Position numbers and translations under genes: made by a program | Origin: Marinobacter sp. | GTDB taxonomy: Bacteria > Pseudomonadota > Gammaproteobacteria > Pseudomonadales > Oleiphilaceae | Direction: 5' to 3' | Assembly (NCBI GenBank): GCA_022565395.1 | Contig: JAIUMV010000004.1 | Location: 62,001-126,000, forward strand | DNA length: 64,000 bases | The notes under the pieces: generated by a model | What the model was told of the DNA's origin: nothing | Seen by the model: the letters and a program-made list of their open reading frames with translations, nothing else | Database searches by the model: none | Shown here: positions 8,580 to 18,250 of the stretch, one piece after another | Layout: the number at the start of each line of letters is the position of its first letter | Numbering within the stretch: position 1 is the first letter of the stretch

Positions 8580-9599
8580 ATGAGGAAACTGCTGTACGCT
8601 CTGGCGGCTGTCATGCTGCTGGTAACTCAATGGGCGCAGGCGAGTGGTCCCCAGCTCCGTGCTGACCATCCCGAGCGGTACACTGTGGTCAAGGGCGATA
8701 CCCTGTGGGATATATCCGCCCGTTTCCTGAACAACCCTTGGTACTGGCCGGAGATCTGGCATGTCAACCCACAGGTGAGTAACCCGCACCTGATTTTCCC
8801 GGGTGATCAGTTGGCGCTGGTCTACATTGATGGTCAGCCTCGCCTGACCAAGGTGGCCACCAGTGATGTGATCCGACTGAGCCCGCAGATTCGCTCAACC
8901 CCGATTGATACACCCATCCCGGCTATTCCGCTGGATGCTATCGCAGGGTTTCTGACGGAAACCCGCATTGTCACCGCGGATGAGCTCAACGGTGCACCTT
9001 ATGTACTGGAAGGGCCTGATGGTCGTTTGCTGACGGGCGCCGGTGACCGGGTGTATGCCCGTGGCAAGCCCCCGGCCACCAGTATTGGCGTGTTCCGTCG
9101 CAGCAACAGCTATGTGGACCCGGAAACCAATGAGTTTCTGGGCCTGGAGGCCCGTGCCATTGGCAAGGGCGATGTGGTGGCGGAAAGTGGTGACGTAGTC
9201 ACTGTGGCCCTGCGTCGCTCCAAGGAAGAAATCCGCATTGGCGATCGCCTGCTGGCCAGTGAAGATCGCAAGATCACCACTACCTTCCACCCCAGTGCAC
9301 CTGCCGAGACCATCGATGGCGAGATGATTGCGGTGGACGGTGGTGTGCGTAACATCGGCCAGTACGCCGTGGTTGTTTTGAACCGTGGCAGCCGCGAAGG
9401 CCTGGAACCGGGCAACGTGCTGGCTGTGTTCAAGGCCGGCAATGTGGTGCGCGACCCCTACACTAACGAGCGGGTAGAACTGCCAGCCGAGCGCGCCGGT
9501 CTGCTGATGGTGTTCCAGACCTATGAAAAAATGAGCTACGGTTTGATTCTTACGGCAAGCCGCCCGCTGTCTGTTGGCGACCGGGTTCGCAATCCATAA
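8580..9599 (+). CDS. LysM-domain envelope protein
   Basis: This exported protein of 339 aa probably binds peptidoglycan. A signal peptide (MRKLLYALAAVMLLV...AQA, cleavage near residue 21) is followed at about residues 36-83 by one LysM motif: YTVVKGDTLWDISARFL, then WPEIWHVNPQVSNPHLIFPG. The rest, to residue 339, is a conserved region without a motif I can name. The same kind of gene lies between def and dprA in many gammaproteobacteria, transcribed away from def as here. The start ATG at 8580 follows AAGGATACAGACA, with AAGGA as ribosome-binding site. A hairpin after the stop may end the transcript before dprA. Confidence 0.88.
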   Translation: MRKLLYALAAVMLLVTQWAQASGPQLRADHPERYTVVKGDTLWDISARFLNNPWYWPEIWHVNPQVSNPHLIFPGDQLALVYIDGQPRLTKVATSDVIRLSPQIRSTPIDTPIPAIPLDAIAGFLTETRIVTADELNGAPYVLEGPDGRLLTGAGDRVYARGKPPATSIGVFRRSNSYVDPETNEFLGLEARAIGKGDVVAESGDVVTVALRRSKEEIRIGDRLLASEDRKITTTFHPSAPAETIDGEMIAVDGGVRNIGQYAVVVLNRGSREGLEPGNVLAVFKAGNVVRDPYTNERVELPAERAGLLMVFQTYEKMSYGLILTASRPLSVGDRVRNP

Positions 9600-9610
9600 T
9601 CAAGTTCAGT

Positions 9611-9643
9611 AACGGGTGGGTCAGGACAGACCCACCCCGTTTA
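9611..9643 (+). terminator. Putative terminator between the LysM gene and dprA
   Basis: AACGGGTGGGTC pairs with GACCCACCCCGT (one bulged C) around a six-base loop, followed by TTTAT. The stem is strong but the T run is short, so termination may be only partial. Confidence 0.45.
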
Positions 9644-9659
9644 TCTGTCAGGGATCGAC

Positions 9660-10814
9660 ATGCCTCAACTCTGCCTTGACCCCGCACTGACCAATCCCTT
9701 TTTTCAAGACCCTGCTGCGGCCTGGCTGCTTTTGTCACGTTTACCCGGCCTGCGCACCAGCCGCTGGCAGCGCCTGGTTGACGAACTCGACACGCCCTTG
9801 CAATTACTGGACATGCCCATCGCCAGTCTGAAGGGGTTTGCGCTCAAGACAGCCGCCATTGATCTGGTGCAGGCGTGGCAGCGACAGGATCAGAATTTTG
9901 CCCCCCTGGCGGCCATTCTGCTCAGTTACCAACAGGCGCAAGCTGATGGGCAGACCCTGTTGGGTTGGGGGGATGAACGCTATCCACCCTTGTTGCGACA
10001 CATTCATGATGCCCCGCGGCTACTCTATGTCAAAGGTCGGCTGGCGTTACTGCAATCGCCCCAGATTGCGTTGGTAGGCAGTCGCAATGCCACCCGTATG
10101 GCGTTGGAGGATGCCAGCCGTTTTGCTGCAGCGCTGGTCACCCAAGGCTATACGGTAACCAGCGGGCTGGCACTGGGTGTTGACGGCGCCGCTCATCGCG
10201 GAGCGCTCACGGCCCAGGGTGCTACCATTGCGGTGACCGGCACTGGGCTGGATGTTTCCTATCCGCGTCCGCATGCAGGGCTGGCCGCGGAGATCGGTGA
10301 ACAGGGCGTACTGGTTAGCGAGTTTCCGCCGGGCACGGCTGCGAGGGCAAGCCATTTTCCGCAGCGCAACCGTATTATCAGCGGTCTGAGTGTGGGGGTG
10401 CTGGTGGTGGAGGCCAGCCTGAAAAGTGGTTCTCTGATCACCGCCCGGCTGGCGTTGGAGCAGGGTCGTGAAGTCTTTGCCATGCCGGGTTCCATCCACA
10501 ACCCGCAGGCCCGGGGCTGCCACGCCCTGATCCGCCAGGGCGCCACGCTGGTGGAAACGGTGGACGACATACTGGAACAGCTTCAGGGCTGGTCGCCCTT
10601 GCCTGCACCGCCACCTGCGAGTGCGTCGCCCTGTCCGGACCACCTTGATGAGCCGGCACGGCGGGTACTGGAGGTGCTGGATTACAACCCCGCTTCCACC
10701 GATACCCTGTGCGCCCTCACCGGCTTGAGAGCTGATCAGCTGATGCAGGCCTTGCTTGGTCTGGAAATGGAAGGCCTGGTCTACAGTGTGCCTGGAGGTT
10801 ATCTGCGGGCCTGA
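9660..10814 (+). CDS. dprA: DNA processing protein DprA (Smf)
   Basis: DprA binds incoming single-stranded DNA and loads RecA during natural transformation; it is also widely kept in non-competent bacteria. The 384-aa protein (E. coli Smf 374) has a helical N-terminal region. A Rossmann-like domain follows, with IALVGSRNATRMALEDA, VTSGLALGVDGAAHRGAL, TGLDVSYPRPH, and NRIISGLSVGVLVVEASLKSG. The C-terminal 60 residues form a winged-helix DML1-type domain ending in VPGGYLRA. It begins 60 bases after the LysM gene and is followed by tsaC after about 126 bases. This def/fmt and dprA/tsaC neighbourhood is the usual one in gammaproteobacteria. Confidence 0.95.
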   Translation: MPQLCLDPALTNPFFQDPAAAWLLLSRLPGLRTSRWQRLVDELDTPLQLLDMPIASLKGFALKTAAIDLVQAWQRQDQNFAPLAAILLSYQQAQADGQTLLGWGDERYPPLLRHIHDAPRLLYVKGRLALLQSPQIALVGSRNATRMALEDASRFAAALVTQGYTVTSGLALGVDGAAHRGALTAQGATIAVTGTGLDVSYPRPHAGLAAEIGEQGVLVSEFPPGTAARASHFPQRNRIISGLSVGVLVVEASLKSGSLITARLALEQGREVFAMPGSIHNPQARGCHALIRQGATLVETVDDILEQLQGWSPLPAPPPASASPCPDHLDEPARRVLEVLDYNPASTDTLCALTGLRADQLMQALLGLEMEGLVYSVPGGYLRA

Positions 10815-10940
10815 GGCCGGTGTTGATGCATGGCGGGGGATAGCTGCTTGGTTTATGCTTCCCGCTCTCAGGTTTCTGGTACTTCTGAATTACCGCCAGG
10901 TTTTTCAGAGCCGCCTTCATCATCACGGGGTTTGGGGTTA

Positions 10941-11537
10941 ATGACGCAGGTACGTCCTTCTGTTTCTGAGCTGTTGCAACAACCAGGAGGCTGGCACTGT
11001 CACCGTGCCAGCCAGATTGTTTCCGCCGGCGGCGTCATCGCCTATCCCACCGAGGCGGTCTGGGGGCTGGGCTGTAACCCCTGGGATCAGGAGGCGGTAG
11101 AACGCATCTATGACTTGAAAGTACGCCCAATGCGCAAGGGGCTTATCCTGGTGGCAGCGGACATCCAGCAGCTTGACTTCCTTTTCAGTGTACTGCCCGG
11201 TGCCTTGCGCACAAAAGCACAGGCCCATTGGCCGGGGCCTGTGACTTTGCTGGTGCCAGACCCCGAAGGGCAGATTCCGCAGCGGGTCAAGGGCGAGAAC
11301 AGCACCATCGCCGTGCGGGTCAGCGCTCACCCGCTGGTGCGCCGTCTGTGTCAGGCCGTCGGCGGGCCACTGGTCTCCACTTCCTGTAACCCGGCCGGCC
11401 ATGAGCCTGCCCGCCAAGCCTGGCAGGTGCGTAAATACTTCCCGGCAGGGTTGGATATGGTGGTTCCCGGCCGTTTGGGTGGGCTGCGTCAGCCCAGCCA
11501 GATTATTGACCTGGAAACGGGCCGCAGGCTCCGCTAG
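10941..11537 (+). CDS. tsaC: L-threonylcarbamoyladenylate synthase TsaC
   Basis: TsaC (YrdC/RimN) makes threonylcarbamoyl-AMP from threonine, bicarbonate and ATP, the first step of t6A modification at position 37 of ANN-decoding tRNAs. The ATG at 10941 gives 198 aa (E. coli 190); the frame is open back to 10830, but that extension is not family-like. Motifs include [16 protein letters not shown], the substrate-binding [22 protein letters not shown] and [11 protein letters not shown]. It sits between dprA and hemF, as in Pseudomonas. Confidence 0.94.
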   Translation: MTQVRPSVSELLQQPGGWHCHRASQIVSAGGVIAYPTEAVWGLGCNPWDQEAVERIYDLKVRPMRKGLILVAADIQQLDFLFSVLPGALRTKAQAHWPGPVTLLVPDPEGQIPQRVKGENSTIAVRVSAHPLVRRLCQAVGGPLVSTSCNPAGHEPARQAWQVRKYFPAGLDMVVPGRLGGLRQPSQIIDLETGRRLR

Positions 11538-11616
11538 CAGGCCGTTGTTGCGGTTTGGTGACGTACACTTCGCAGTGGCTTGCCGTTACACTGTCAAAAA
11601 CCGAATGGAGACTTTC

Positions 11617-12534
11617 ATGACGCAACCCAATATCGAGGCCGTGCGCCAGTACCTGCTGGACCTGCAAAACCGGATCTGTGAGCGCCTCGAGGCACTTGAT
11701 GGCGGTGCGCGTTTTCAGGTTGACCAGTGGCAGCGCCCCGCCGGCGGTGGCGGCGTCAGTCGGGTCATCAGTGATGGCCAGGTGTTTGAGAAAGGCGGTG
11801 TCAATTTTTCCCACGTGATGGGGGATCAGATGCCCCCCTCCGCCACGGCTCATCGTCCGGAACTGGCCGGGGCACCCTGGCAGGCCATGGGGGTATCGCT
11901 GGTGATGCACCCGCTCAACCCCTATGTGCCAACCTCTCACGCCAATGTGCGCTTTTTTGTTGCCACACCGCCTGAAGGCGAGCCCGTATGGTGGTTTGGC
12001 GGCGGCTATGATCTGACGCCTTACTATGGCCGCGAGGAAGACTGCGTGCACTGGCACCGCACTGCCCATGATGCCGTGGAATCCGTGGAGCCGGGTCTGT
12101 ATCGTCATTACAAGCAATGGTGCGACGATTACTTCTACCTCAAGCACCGAAATGAGCCCCGCGGTGTTGGCGGGCTGTTTTTTGATGACCGCAACAGCGG
12201 CAGTTTCGATAAGGATTTCGCCCTGATGCGGGCCGTGGGCGACAGCTATATTGAGGCCTACGAACCCATCGTCAGGGCGCGCCTGGCGGAACCTTACGGT
12301 GATCGGGAACGCAATTTCCAGCTTTATCGCCGCGGCCGCTATGTGGAGTTCAACCTGGTCTATGACCGCGGAACCCTGTTTGGCCTGCAGTCCGGCGGGC
12401 GCACCGAGTCCATTCTGATGTCCCTGCCGCCTTTGGTGCGCTGGGAATATGATTACACCCCTGAGCCGGGGTCTGAAGAAGCACAGTTAACGGAGCAGTT
12501 CCTGACCGGTCGCGACTGGCTGGAGGAGGCCTGA
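11617..12534 (+). CDS. hemF: Oxygen-dependent coproporphyrinogen III oxidase
   Basis: HemF converts coproporphyrinogen III to protoporphyrinogen IX using O2 in haem synthesis. I use the ATG at 11617 because GGAG lies six bases before it; an ATG at 11605 and a much longer frame from 11401 are less likely. The result is 305 aa (E. coli 299). Conserved segments include [37 protein letters not shown] with metal/substrate residues, and GVGGLFFDD. Its stop TGA shares a base with the aroE start (TGATG), so the two are translationally coupled. Haem supply suits the haem-rich caa3 oxidase encoded elsewhere in the window. Confidence 0.96.
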   Translation: MTQPNIEAVRQYLLDLQNRICERLEALDGGARFQVDQWQRPAGGGGVSRVISDGQVFEKGGVNFSHVMGDQMPPSATAHRPELAGAPWQAMGVSLVMHPLNPYVPTSHANVRFFVATPPEGEPVWWFGGGYDLTPYYGREEDCVHWHRTAHDAVESVEPGLYRHYKQWCDDYFYLKHRNEPRGVGGLFFDDRNSGSFDKDFALMRAVGDSYIEAYEPIVRARLAEPYGDRERNFQLYRRGRYVEFNLVYDRGTLFGLQSGGRTESILMSLPPLVRWEYDYTPEPGSEEAQLTEQFLTGRDWLEEA

Positions 12535-13370
12535 TGGATAACCAGCTCTATGCCGTGGTGGGGCACCCCATTAGCCATAGCAAGTCACCCCGCATCCATA
12601 GCCTGTTTGCCGCCCAAACCGGCGAGCCGGTGGAATACACCGCAATTCAGGCGCCGCTGGATGGTTTTGTCCGCACGGTGCGGGAGTTTTTTGCGCGTGG
12701 TGGCAAGGGCCTGAACGTGACGGTGCCCTTCAAGGAGCAGGCCTGGGAAATGGCTGACCAGCACACCGAACGTGCACGCAAGGCCGGCGCTGTAAATACC
12801 CTGTATCAGGACAGTCACGGGGTACTCTGGGGCGACAACACGGACGGTGCCGGGCTGGTCACGGATCTCACCATCAATCACGGCCTGGAGCTCAAGGATA
12901 AACGGATACTCATCCTCGGTGCAGGCGGGGCGGTGAGAGGTGTGATTGCGCCTTTGTTGCAGACCCATCCGGCGGAACTGGTGATTGCCAATCGCACCGC
13001 CGCCAAGGCGGAGGCGCTGGCACGACTCTTTGCCGATGACGCCTGGGGAATCACGCAACTGCGGGGCTGTGGTTATGAGGCACTGACGGGGGCGTTTGAT
13101 CTCATCATCAACGGTACCAGCGCCAGCCTGCAGGGCGACCTGCCGCCCTTGGCGGACAGTCTGGTGGGGCCGGACACGGTGAGCTACGACATGATGTATG
13201 GTCCCCAGTTGACGCCGTTCAGCGCCTGGGCGCTCAATGCCGGTGCGGCGACGGCACAGGATGGCCTGGGCATGCTGATTGAGCAGGCAGCAGAGGCTTT
13301 CTTTGTGTGGCGGGGTGTGCGTCCGGAAACCGGCCCGGTGATGGTGGAGTTGAGGGAGCTGGTGGGGTGA
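12534..13370 (+). CDS. aroE: Shikimate 5-dehydrogenase (NADP+)
   Basis: AroE reduces 3-dehydroshikimate to shikimate with NADPH, in aromatic amino acid synthesis. The 278-aa protein (E. coli 272) begins with [20 protein letters not shown], the shikimate-binding serines. It has the catalytic lysine segment [20 protein letters not shown] with the catalytic Asp, the Rossmann motif [12 protein letters not shown], and the NADP-phosphate-binding ANRTAAKA. Start overlaps the hemF stop by one base. The hemF-aroE coupling is typical of Pseudomonas relatives. A 64-base gap precedes the stator genes. Confidence 0.96.
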   Translation: MDNQLYAVVGHPISHSKSPRIHSLFAAQTGEPVEYTAIQAPLDGFVRTVREFFARGGKGLNVTVPFKEQAWEMADQHTERARKAGAVNTLYQDSHGVLWGDNTDGAGLVTDLTINHGLELKDKRILILGAGGAVRGVIAPLLQTHPAELVIANRTAAKAEALARLFADDAWGITQLRGCGYEALTGAFDLIINGTSASLQGDLPPLADSLVGPDTVSYDMMYGPQLTPFSAWALNAGAATAQDGLGMLIEQAAEAFFVWRGVRPETGPVMVELRELVG

Positions 13371-13434
13371 TCCGGGTAGAGATGGTCTATTCTTTGCTAA
13401 GACCTTTGCATCAAGATCCTGACTGAGTAATTCC

Positions 13435-14205
13435 ATGGACATACTGACCCTGGTAGGGCTGATCGCCGGTATCCTCATTGTCACCCTGGCGATGCTGGCC
13501 AATGCGTCTGTCATTACCTTCATGAACCTGCCGGGCCTGGCGCTGGTACTGGGTGGCACCTTTGCCGTCACCCTCATCAAGTTCCGGCTAAAAACCGTTG
13601 CCAGCGCCTTTCGGCTGGCCTTTGGCGCCGCCTTTACCGACCGCACCGACAACCCGGTGGATCTGGTACGGGAGGTCGAGGCCCTTGCCCGTATCGTGCG
13701 CAAGGACGGTATTCTGGGGCTGGAGCGCCATGAGACTAAAAACCTCTTTTTGCGCAAAAGTGTCAGCCTCTGCGTCGATGGCCACCCGCCGGAGTTTGTT
13801 GAAGAAGCCCTGCTGGAGGATATGCAGCAAACCATGGAGCGTCACGAAGTGGCGGAAAGGGTTTTCCGGGGTATCGGCGAGTCCTCGCCGGCCATCGGCA
13901 TGCTGGGCACCCTGGTGGGTCTGGTTCAGATGCTTAATGTACTCGATGATCCGTCATCCATTGGTCCGGCGATGGCCATAGCGTTGCTGACCACCCTCTA
14001 CGGTGCCTTCATCGCGCAGCTGATAGCACTGCCACTGGCGGACAAGTTGCAGCTCAAGGCTCAGGACGAGCGTCGCAATATGGCGTTGATCGTAACCAGT
14101 ATCACCAACATCATGAGGGGCCAGAACCCCAGGGTGATCACGGAGCTGCTATCGGTTTATGTCACCCCTGAGCAACGTACCGGTCTCCTCAAAGACCAGG
14201 GCTAG
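13435..14205 (+). CDS. pomA: Flagellar motor stator protein, PomA/MotA family
   Basis: This inner-membrane stator subunit couples ion flow to flagellar rotation together with the next gene. The 256-aa length is close to Vibrio PomA (253) and shorter than E. coli MotA (295). It has two hydrophobic helices at the N-terminus (about 1-22 and 28-50). A charged cytoplasmic loop with R and E residues follows (about 60-145), then two further helices, including ESSPAIGMLGTLVGLVQML. The symbol follows the size and loop pattern; whether Na+ or H+ is used cannot be read from the sequence. It stands alone with its partner, away from any other flagellar gene in this window. Confidence 0.85.
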   Translation: MDILTLVGLIAGILIVTLAMLANASVITFMNLPGLALVLGGTFAVTLIKFRLKTVASAFRLAFGAAFTDRTDNPVDLVREVEALARIVRKDGILGLERHETKNLFLRKSVSLCVDGHPPEFVEEALLEDMQQTMERHEVAERVFRGIGESSPAIGMLGTLVGLVQMLNVLDDPSSIGPAMAIALLTTLYGAFIAQLIALPLADKLQLKAQDERRNMALIVTSITNIMRGQNPRVITELLSVYVTPEQRTGLLKDQG

Positions 14206-14208
14206 GCC

Positions 14209-15033
14209 ATGCGAAACCTGCCTGCACCGCGGCCTCGTCAGCAGTCCAGCTCACCCAGCTGGATTGTGACCTTTGCTGATCTGGCGACACTGCTGCTGAC
14301 CTTCTTCATCCTGCTGATGTCGTTTGCTGAAATGGATGTGGAAAAATACCGTGCCATGGCGCAATCCATGGCCTCCGCCTTTGGCAGCAGTGTCATCATG
14401 GACCCCGCTATTGGCGGCTCGCCCCTGACTCTGATTGAAACGGACACACCACCGCCGCCACCTGTGCCGCCAGACACGCCCCAGCTGGTGGATGATCGCG
14501 CTGCGGCCGACCCTGCGGTGACCGTCATTCCCGGCGGTATTACTGAGCTGGCGACGCGGATGATCAGTCAGATGGAGTCGCAGGTGGCCGATGGTTCTAT
14601 CAGCGTCGGCTTTGATACCGAACGAGTGATTATCCGTTTTTCTGAGGAAACTACCTTTCAGTCTGGCCGCGCGGATATCAAGCCAGAAATGCTGCCGATC
14701 CTGGAGCGGGTGTCCCGGGTGTTGGCAGGCTGCATGGGTGAAGTCGTTGTGTCTGGTCACACGGATGATCGCCCCATTATCGGCGGTATCTACCGCTCCA
14801 ACTGGGATCTGTCTGCCGCCCGTGCGGTTTCCGTGGTGCACGAACTGGTACTTGACCGGCAGGTGCCCGCCCACCGGGTGCTGGCGGCCGGGCGCGCAGA
14901 GACACACCCTCTGGCACCCAACGATACGGCGGAAAACCGGGCCCGCAACCGGCGGGTGGAAATTGCCATCCGTGACCCCGAATGTGATCCCGCCTTGCCA
15001 GGTGCAGATCTGCCCATCGAAATCCTTCCCTGA
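14209..15033 (+). CDS. pomB: Flagellar motor stator protein, PomB/MotB family
   Basis: This partner of the preceding gene anchors the stator to peptidoglycan and carries the ion-binding site. A single transmembrane helix (about 19-39) contains the essential aspartate in WIVTFADLATLLL (Asp24). A proline-rich plug/linker follows (PPPPPVPPDTP). The C-terminal OmpA-like domain (about 130-265) has the peptidoglycan-binding signature VSGHTDDRPI...YRSNWDLSAARAVSV and ARNRRVEIAI. The 274-aa length fits. The gap to pomA is three bases, so the pair is translated together. Either this is a second stator set or the only one; the flagellar regulon is outside the window. Confidence 0.88.
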   Translation: MRNLPAPRPRQQSSSPSWIVTFADLATLLLTFFILLMSFAEMDVEKYRAMAQSMASAFGSSVIMDPAIGGSPLTLIETDTPPPPPVPPDTPQLVDDRAAADPAVTVIPGGITELATRMISQMESQVADGSISVGFDTERVIIRFSEETTFQSGRADIKPEMLPILERVSRVLAGCMGEVVVSGHTDDRPIIGGIYRSNWDLSAARAVSVVHELVLDRQVPAHRVLAAGRAETHPLAPNDTAENRARNRRVEIAIRDPECDPALPGADLPIEILP

Positions 15034-15074
15034 GGGCTTATAAGCCACAGACAGGCGCTCATTCGTAAATCATA

Positions 15075-15103
15075 TAACCAAACGCTATTAAGAACGGTAT
15101 ACT
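15075..15103 (+). promoter_or_regulatory. Possible sigma70 promoter for the PA4642-like gene
   Basis: TATACT at 15098-15103 is a good -10 hexamer. A weak -35, TAACCA at 15075-15080, lies 17 bases before it. It is placed 60 bases before the PA4642-like start. The -35 is poor, so this is a tentative call. Confidence 0.3.
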
Positions 15104-15162
15104 GTCGCCCCTGAATTGGCTGCGACAGCGGCCCAGGTGCCAGTCAAATTGTGAGAGAGACA

Positions 15163-15477
15163 ATGAGCGGACCAGAAAAGCCCAAAGTCATTGGCGAGGA
15201 ATGGAGTGACGAGCGGGTCAAGAGTTTCCTCTTTATCACCCCTTTTGATACCCGGGTGAATGTGGACTATCAGGTGTTGCTGAAAGCCTACCAATCCATG
15301 CGCTCCGGCGATTTTGAGCGCTTTGTCGGCTTTTTTGTCGAGGCCGGCCGCGACCTCAATGCGACCAACGAACTGGGTGAAACCATTCTCGACCATATCA
15401 GCAGCCACGGCCGCAGTGCCGACTACGCCGATGCCCTGCGCGCCAAGGGCGCCAAATCAGGTGCTGCCTCCGCCTGA
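15163..15477 (+). CDS. PA4642-family conserved protein
   Basis: This 104-aa cytoplasmic protein resembles the uncharacterised Pseudomonas PA4642 family. It begins MSGPEKPKVIGEEWSDERV, followed by FLFITPFDTRVNVDYQVLLKAYQSMR and a C-terminal helix rich in Ala/Gly. I choose the ATG at 15163, with GAGAGA just upstream, over a GTG four codons earlier. No signal peptide or membrane segment is seen. The role is unknown; the pattern NELGETILDHISSHGRSADYA resembles an ankyrin-like turn, but this is only an impression. It has its own possible promoter. Confidence 0.75.
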   Translation: MSGPEKPKVIGEEWSDERVKSFLFITPFDTRVNVDYQVLLKAYQSMRSGDFERFVGFFVEAGRDLNATNELGETILDHISSHGRSADYADALRAKGAKSGAASA

Positions 15478-15606
15478 AGCACCAGCGCCCTGATGCTGTA
15501 GCCGGTTACACACCGTACCCGGCTACAACGTCTATCTGATCTTGCACTTCAATGGTTTTGGGATGTTTGGCCAAGGTTAGGTGCAGTACAGTCCATCATC
15601 CCGGGA

Positions 15607-16152
15607 TCAGTGAGTCTCGCTTTCTACCAGGTAAGTATCTTTCAGCCGTGCATAGTTGGCGGCGGTGTAGGTAAAAAAGCTGCGTTCCTTGTCCGTCAGT
15701 GGTCGCGCTTTCTTGCACGGCGAGCCTACGTACAGATGGCCGGACTCCAGCCGTTTGCCAGGGGGAACCAGGCAGCCGGCAGCGATGATCACTTCATCCT
15801 CGACAATGGCGCCGTCCATGATAATGGCGCCCATACCCACCAGAATCCGGCTCCCCAGGGTGCAGCCATGCAGCAGGGCCTTGTGGCCCACGGTCACGTC
15901 GTCACCCAGCACCAGGGGCCAGCCGCCGGGATTGAAATCGCTGGCGTGAGTGATATGCAGTACCGAGCCGTCCTGCAAACTGCAACGCTGACCAATACGT
16001 ATATGATGCATATCGCCACGGATCGTGGTCATGGGCCAGACCGAACAGTCATCCCCCAATACCACATCGCCAATCACCACTGCGCTGGGATCAACCCAGA
16101 CGCGCTCGCCGAGCGCAGGCGTGATACCCTTGTGAGAACGGATAGTCGTCAT
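15607..16152 (-). CDS. Gamma-class carbonic anhydrase family protein
   Basis: A left-handed beta-helix protein of the gamma carbonic anhydrase/YrdA type: repeated hexapeptides run through most of its 181 aa (VIGDVVLGDDCSVWPM, LVLGDDVTVGHKALLHGC). The metal-ligand histidines are visible as DMHHIRIG and GHKALLHGC. The ATG at 16152 begins MTTIRSHKGITPALGERVWV; the frame reads back to 16437 but that part overlaps prlC and is not family-like. It is divergent from prlC with about 50 bases between, exactly as at the Pseudomonas PA0066-PA0067 locus. Whether it hydrates CO2 is unknown for many YrdA homologues. Confidence 0.9.
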   Translation of the reverse strand: MTTIRSHKGITPALGERVWVDPSAVVIGDVVLGDDCSVWPMTTIRGDMHHIRIGQRCSLQDGSVLHITHASDFNPGGWPLVLGDDVTVGHKALLHGCTLGSRILVGMGAIIMDGAIVEDEVIIAAGCLVPPGKRLESGHLYVGSPCKKARPLTDKERSFFTYTAANYARLKDTYLVESETH

Positions 16153-16204
16153 TACATAGTCCTTACTGACGTTAAAAAATCGAAACTGATATCTGAGGGG
16201 CCCT

Positions 16205-18250
16205 ATGAATAACCCGCTACTGCACCAGGACCTGTTGCCGGACTTTACGCTGGTGAAAACCGAGCAGATGGAGACGGCCATAGACCAGATTCTCAGCGAT
16301 AACCGGGTGCAAATCCAGCAGCTGGCAAGCCAGCCTGACCCCACCTGGGACACCCTGGCCATGCCCATGCAGGCACTGGATACCCGGCTCAGCAATGCCT
16401 GGTCGGTGATCTCGCACCTCAACGGAGTGATGAACAATGAGGCCCTGCGGGAAGTCTACAAGCGTTGCCTGGAAAAGCTGACGGAGTACGGCACTGAACT
16501 GAGCCAGAATGCCTCCCTGTGCAATGCCTACAAGGCACTGGCTGCCCGCCCGGATTTTAATGAGCTGTCTGAAGCCCAGCGCAAGGCTATCAATAATACG
16601 CTGCGGGACTTCCACCTGGGCGGTGTTGATCTGCCGGATGCGGACAAGCAGACCTATGCCAGCTTGTCCAAGGAGCTGGCGGAGCTGTGCAGCAAGTTCA
16701 GCGACAACGTACTGGATGCCACTCAGCATTGGTACAAGCACATCACAGACCCTGAGCAACTGGCAGGTCTGCCTGACAGTGCGCTGGCCGTGGCGGAGCA
16801 GACAGCCCAACAGCGGGAGCTGGACGGCTATGTTATCACCTTGGATTTTCCCAGCTTTTACCCGGTGATGACCTATGCGGACAACCGGGATCTGCGCCGC
16901 GAAGTCTACGAAGCCTATGTCACCCGTGCCTCGGAGCTGGGTCCGGATGCGGGTACCTGGGATAACACCCCGGTGATGGCGGATATTCTGCAGCGGCGTT
17001 ACGCCCTGGCGCAGCTGCTGGGGTTCAACAGCTATGCCGAGCGTTCGCTGGCCACCAAAATGGCGCGCACGCCAGACGAGGTGCTGGACTTCCTGAACCA
17101 GTTGGCGGCCAAGTCCAGGCCCATGGCGGAGCGTGAGTTTGCCGAGTTACAGGCCTTCGCCCGGGATCAGCATGGGGTCACCGAACTGGAAGCCTGGGAC
17201 GTGGGTTACTACAGCGAGAAGCTGCGTCAGGCCCTGTACGATATTTCGCCGGAAACCCTGCGCCCCTGGTTCCCGGTTGACCGGGTCGTGCCAGGCCTGT
17301 TCACCGTGGCGGAAAAGCTGTTTGGCATCCAGATTGAGGCGCGGCCAGAGGTTAAAACCTGGCACCCCGATGCCACCGCCTATAGCGTAAGTCGCAACGG
17401 CGAAGTCATTGCCTGGTTCTACTTCGACCTGTTCGCCCGTCAGGGCAAGCGCGGCGGTGCCTGGATGGCGGATTGCCGGGTGCGCTGGCGCAACCAGCAG
17501 GGTAGCCTGCAACTGCCGGTGGCCTTCCTGACCTGTAATTTCACCCCGGCGGTAGGCGACAAGCCTTCCCTGCTGACCCATGATGAGGTCACCACCCTGT
17601 TCCATGAGTTCGGTCATGGCCTGCACCATATGCTGACGCAGGTAGAGGTATCGGATGTATCCGGTATCAACGGCGTAGCCTGGGATGCGGTGGAGTTACC
17701 GAGTCAGTTCCTGGAGAACTGGTGCTGGCACCCGGACTCCCTCGCCATCATCGCCCGTCACCACGAAACCGGCGCCCCCCTGCCCCAGGATCTGCTGGAC
17801 AAGTTGCTGGCGGCGAAGAACTTCCAGGCGGGCATGCAGATGGTGCGACAGCTGGAGTTTTCCCTGTTCGACTTCCGTTTGCATGCGGAATACAGCCCGG
17901 CCAACCCCATCGCAGCGCTGGACATGCATCGGCAGGTGCGGGAGCAGATTGCGGTGGTCAAGGCACCCGCTTTCAACCGCTTCCCCAATAGCTTCTCGCA
18001 CATTTTTGCCGGCGGCTACGCGGCGGGCTATTACAGCTACAAGTGGGCTGAGGTATTGGCGGCGGATGCCTTCTCCCTGTTTGAGGAGCGCGGCATCTTT
18101 GATGCTGACACGGGAGCGTCCTTCCTGCACAACATCCTGGAAATGGGCGGCGCCCGTGAACCCATGGAACTGTTCAAAGCCTTCCGTGGTCGTGAGCCTG
18201 ATGTGGAAGCGCTGTTGCGTCAGTCCGGCATTACGTCGGAGGCTGCCTGA
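16205..18250 (+). CDS. prlC: Oligopeptidase A (M3 metallopeptidase)
   Basis: PrlC is a cytoplasmic zinc endopeptidase that degrades cleaved signal peptides and other short peptides. The 681-aa length equals the family (E. coli 680). The zinc motif HEXXH is visible as FHEFGHGLHHML, with the third ligand glutamate downstream in the segment beginning GVAWDAVELPSQFLENW. The C-terminal region has FAGGYAAGYYSYKWAEVLAAD. Its stop overlaps the start of the zinc-ribbon gene, so the two are coupled. It is divergent from the carbonic anhydrase-like gene. Confidence 0.96.
   Translation: MNNPLLHQDLLPDFTLVKTEQMETAIDQILSDNRVQIQQLASQPDPTWDTLAMPMQALDTRLSNAWSVISHLNGVMNNEALREVYKRCLEKLTEYGTELSQNASLCNAYKALAARPDFNELSEAQRKAINNTLRDFHLGGVDLPDADKQTYASLSKELAELCSKFSDNVLDATQHWYKHITDPEQLAGLPDSALAVAEQTAQQRELDGYVITLDFPSFYPVMTYADNRDLRREVYEAYVTRASELGPDAGTWDNTPVMADILQRRYALAQLLGFNSYAERSLATKMARTPDEVLDFLNQLAAKSRPMAEREFAELQAFARDQHGVTELEAWDVGYYSEKLRQALYDISPETLRPWFPVDRVVPGLFTVAEKLFGIQIEARPEVKTWHPDATAYSVSRNGEVIAWFYFDLFARQGKRGGAWMADCRVRWRNQQGSLQLPVAFLTCNFTPAVGDKPSLLTHDEVTTLFHEFGHGLHHMLTQVEVSDVSGINGVAWDAVELPSQFLENWCWHPDSLAIIARHHETGAPLPQDLLDKLLAAKNFQAGMQMVRQLEFSLFDFRLHAEYSPANPIAALDMHRQVREQIAVVKAPAFNRFPNSFSHIFAGGYAAGYYSYKWAEVLAADAFSLFEERGIFDADTGASFLHNILEMGGAREPMELFKAFRGREPDVEALLRQSGITSEAA

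Noticed and set aside
11401-11616. N-terminal extension of hemF to 11401
   Set aside because: It overlaps tsaC in another frame and is not HemF-like; the GGAG site and family length support 11617.
15607-16437. 276-codon version of the carbonic anhydrase gene
   Set aside because: The extra N-terminus covers the prlC start on the other strand and is not family-like; the ATG at 16152 gives the standard start.
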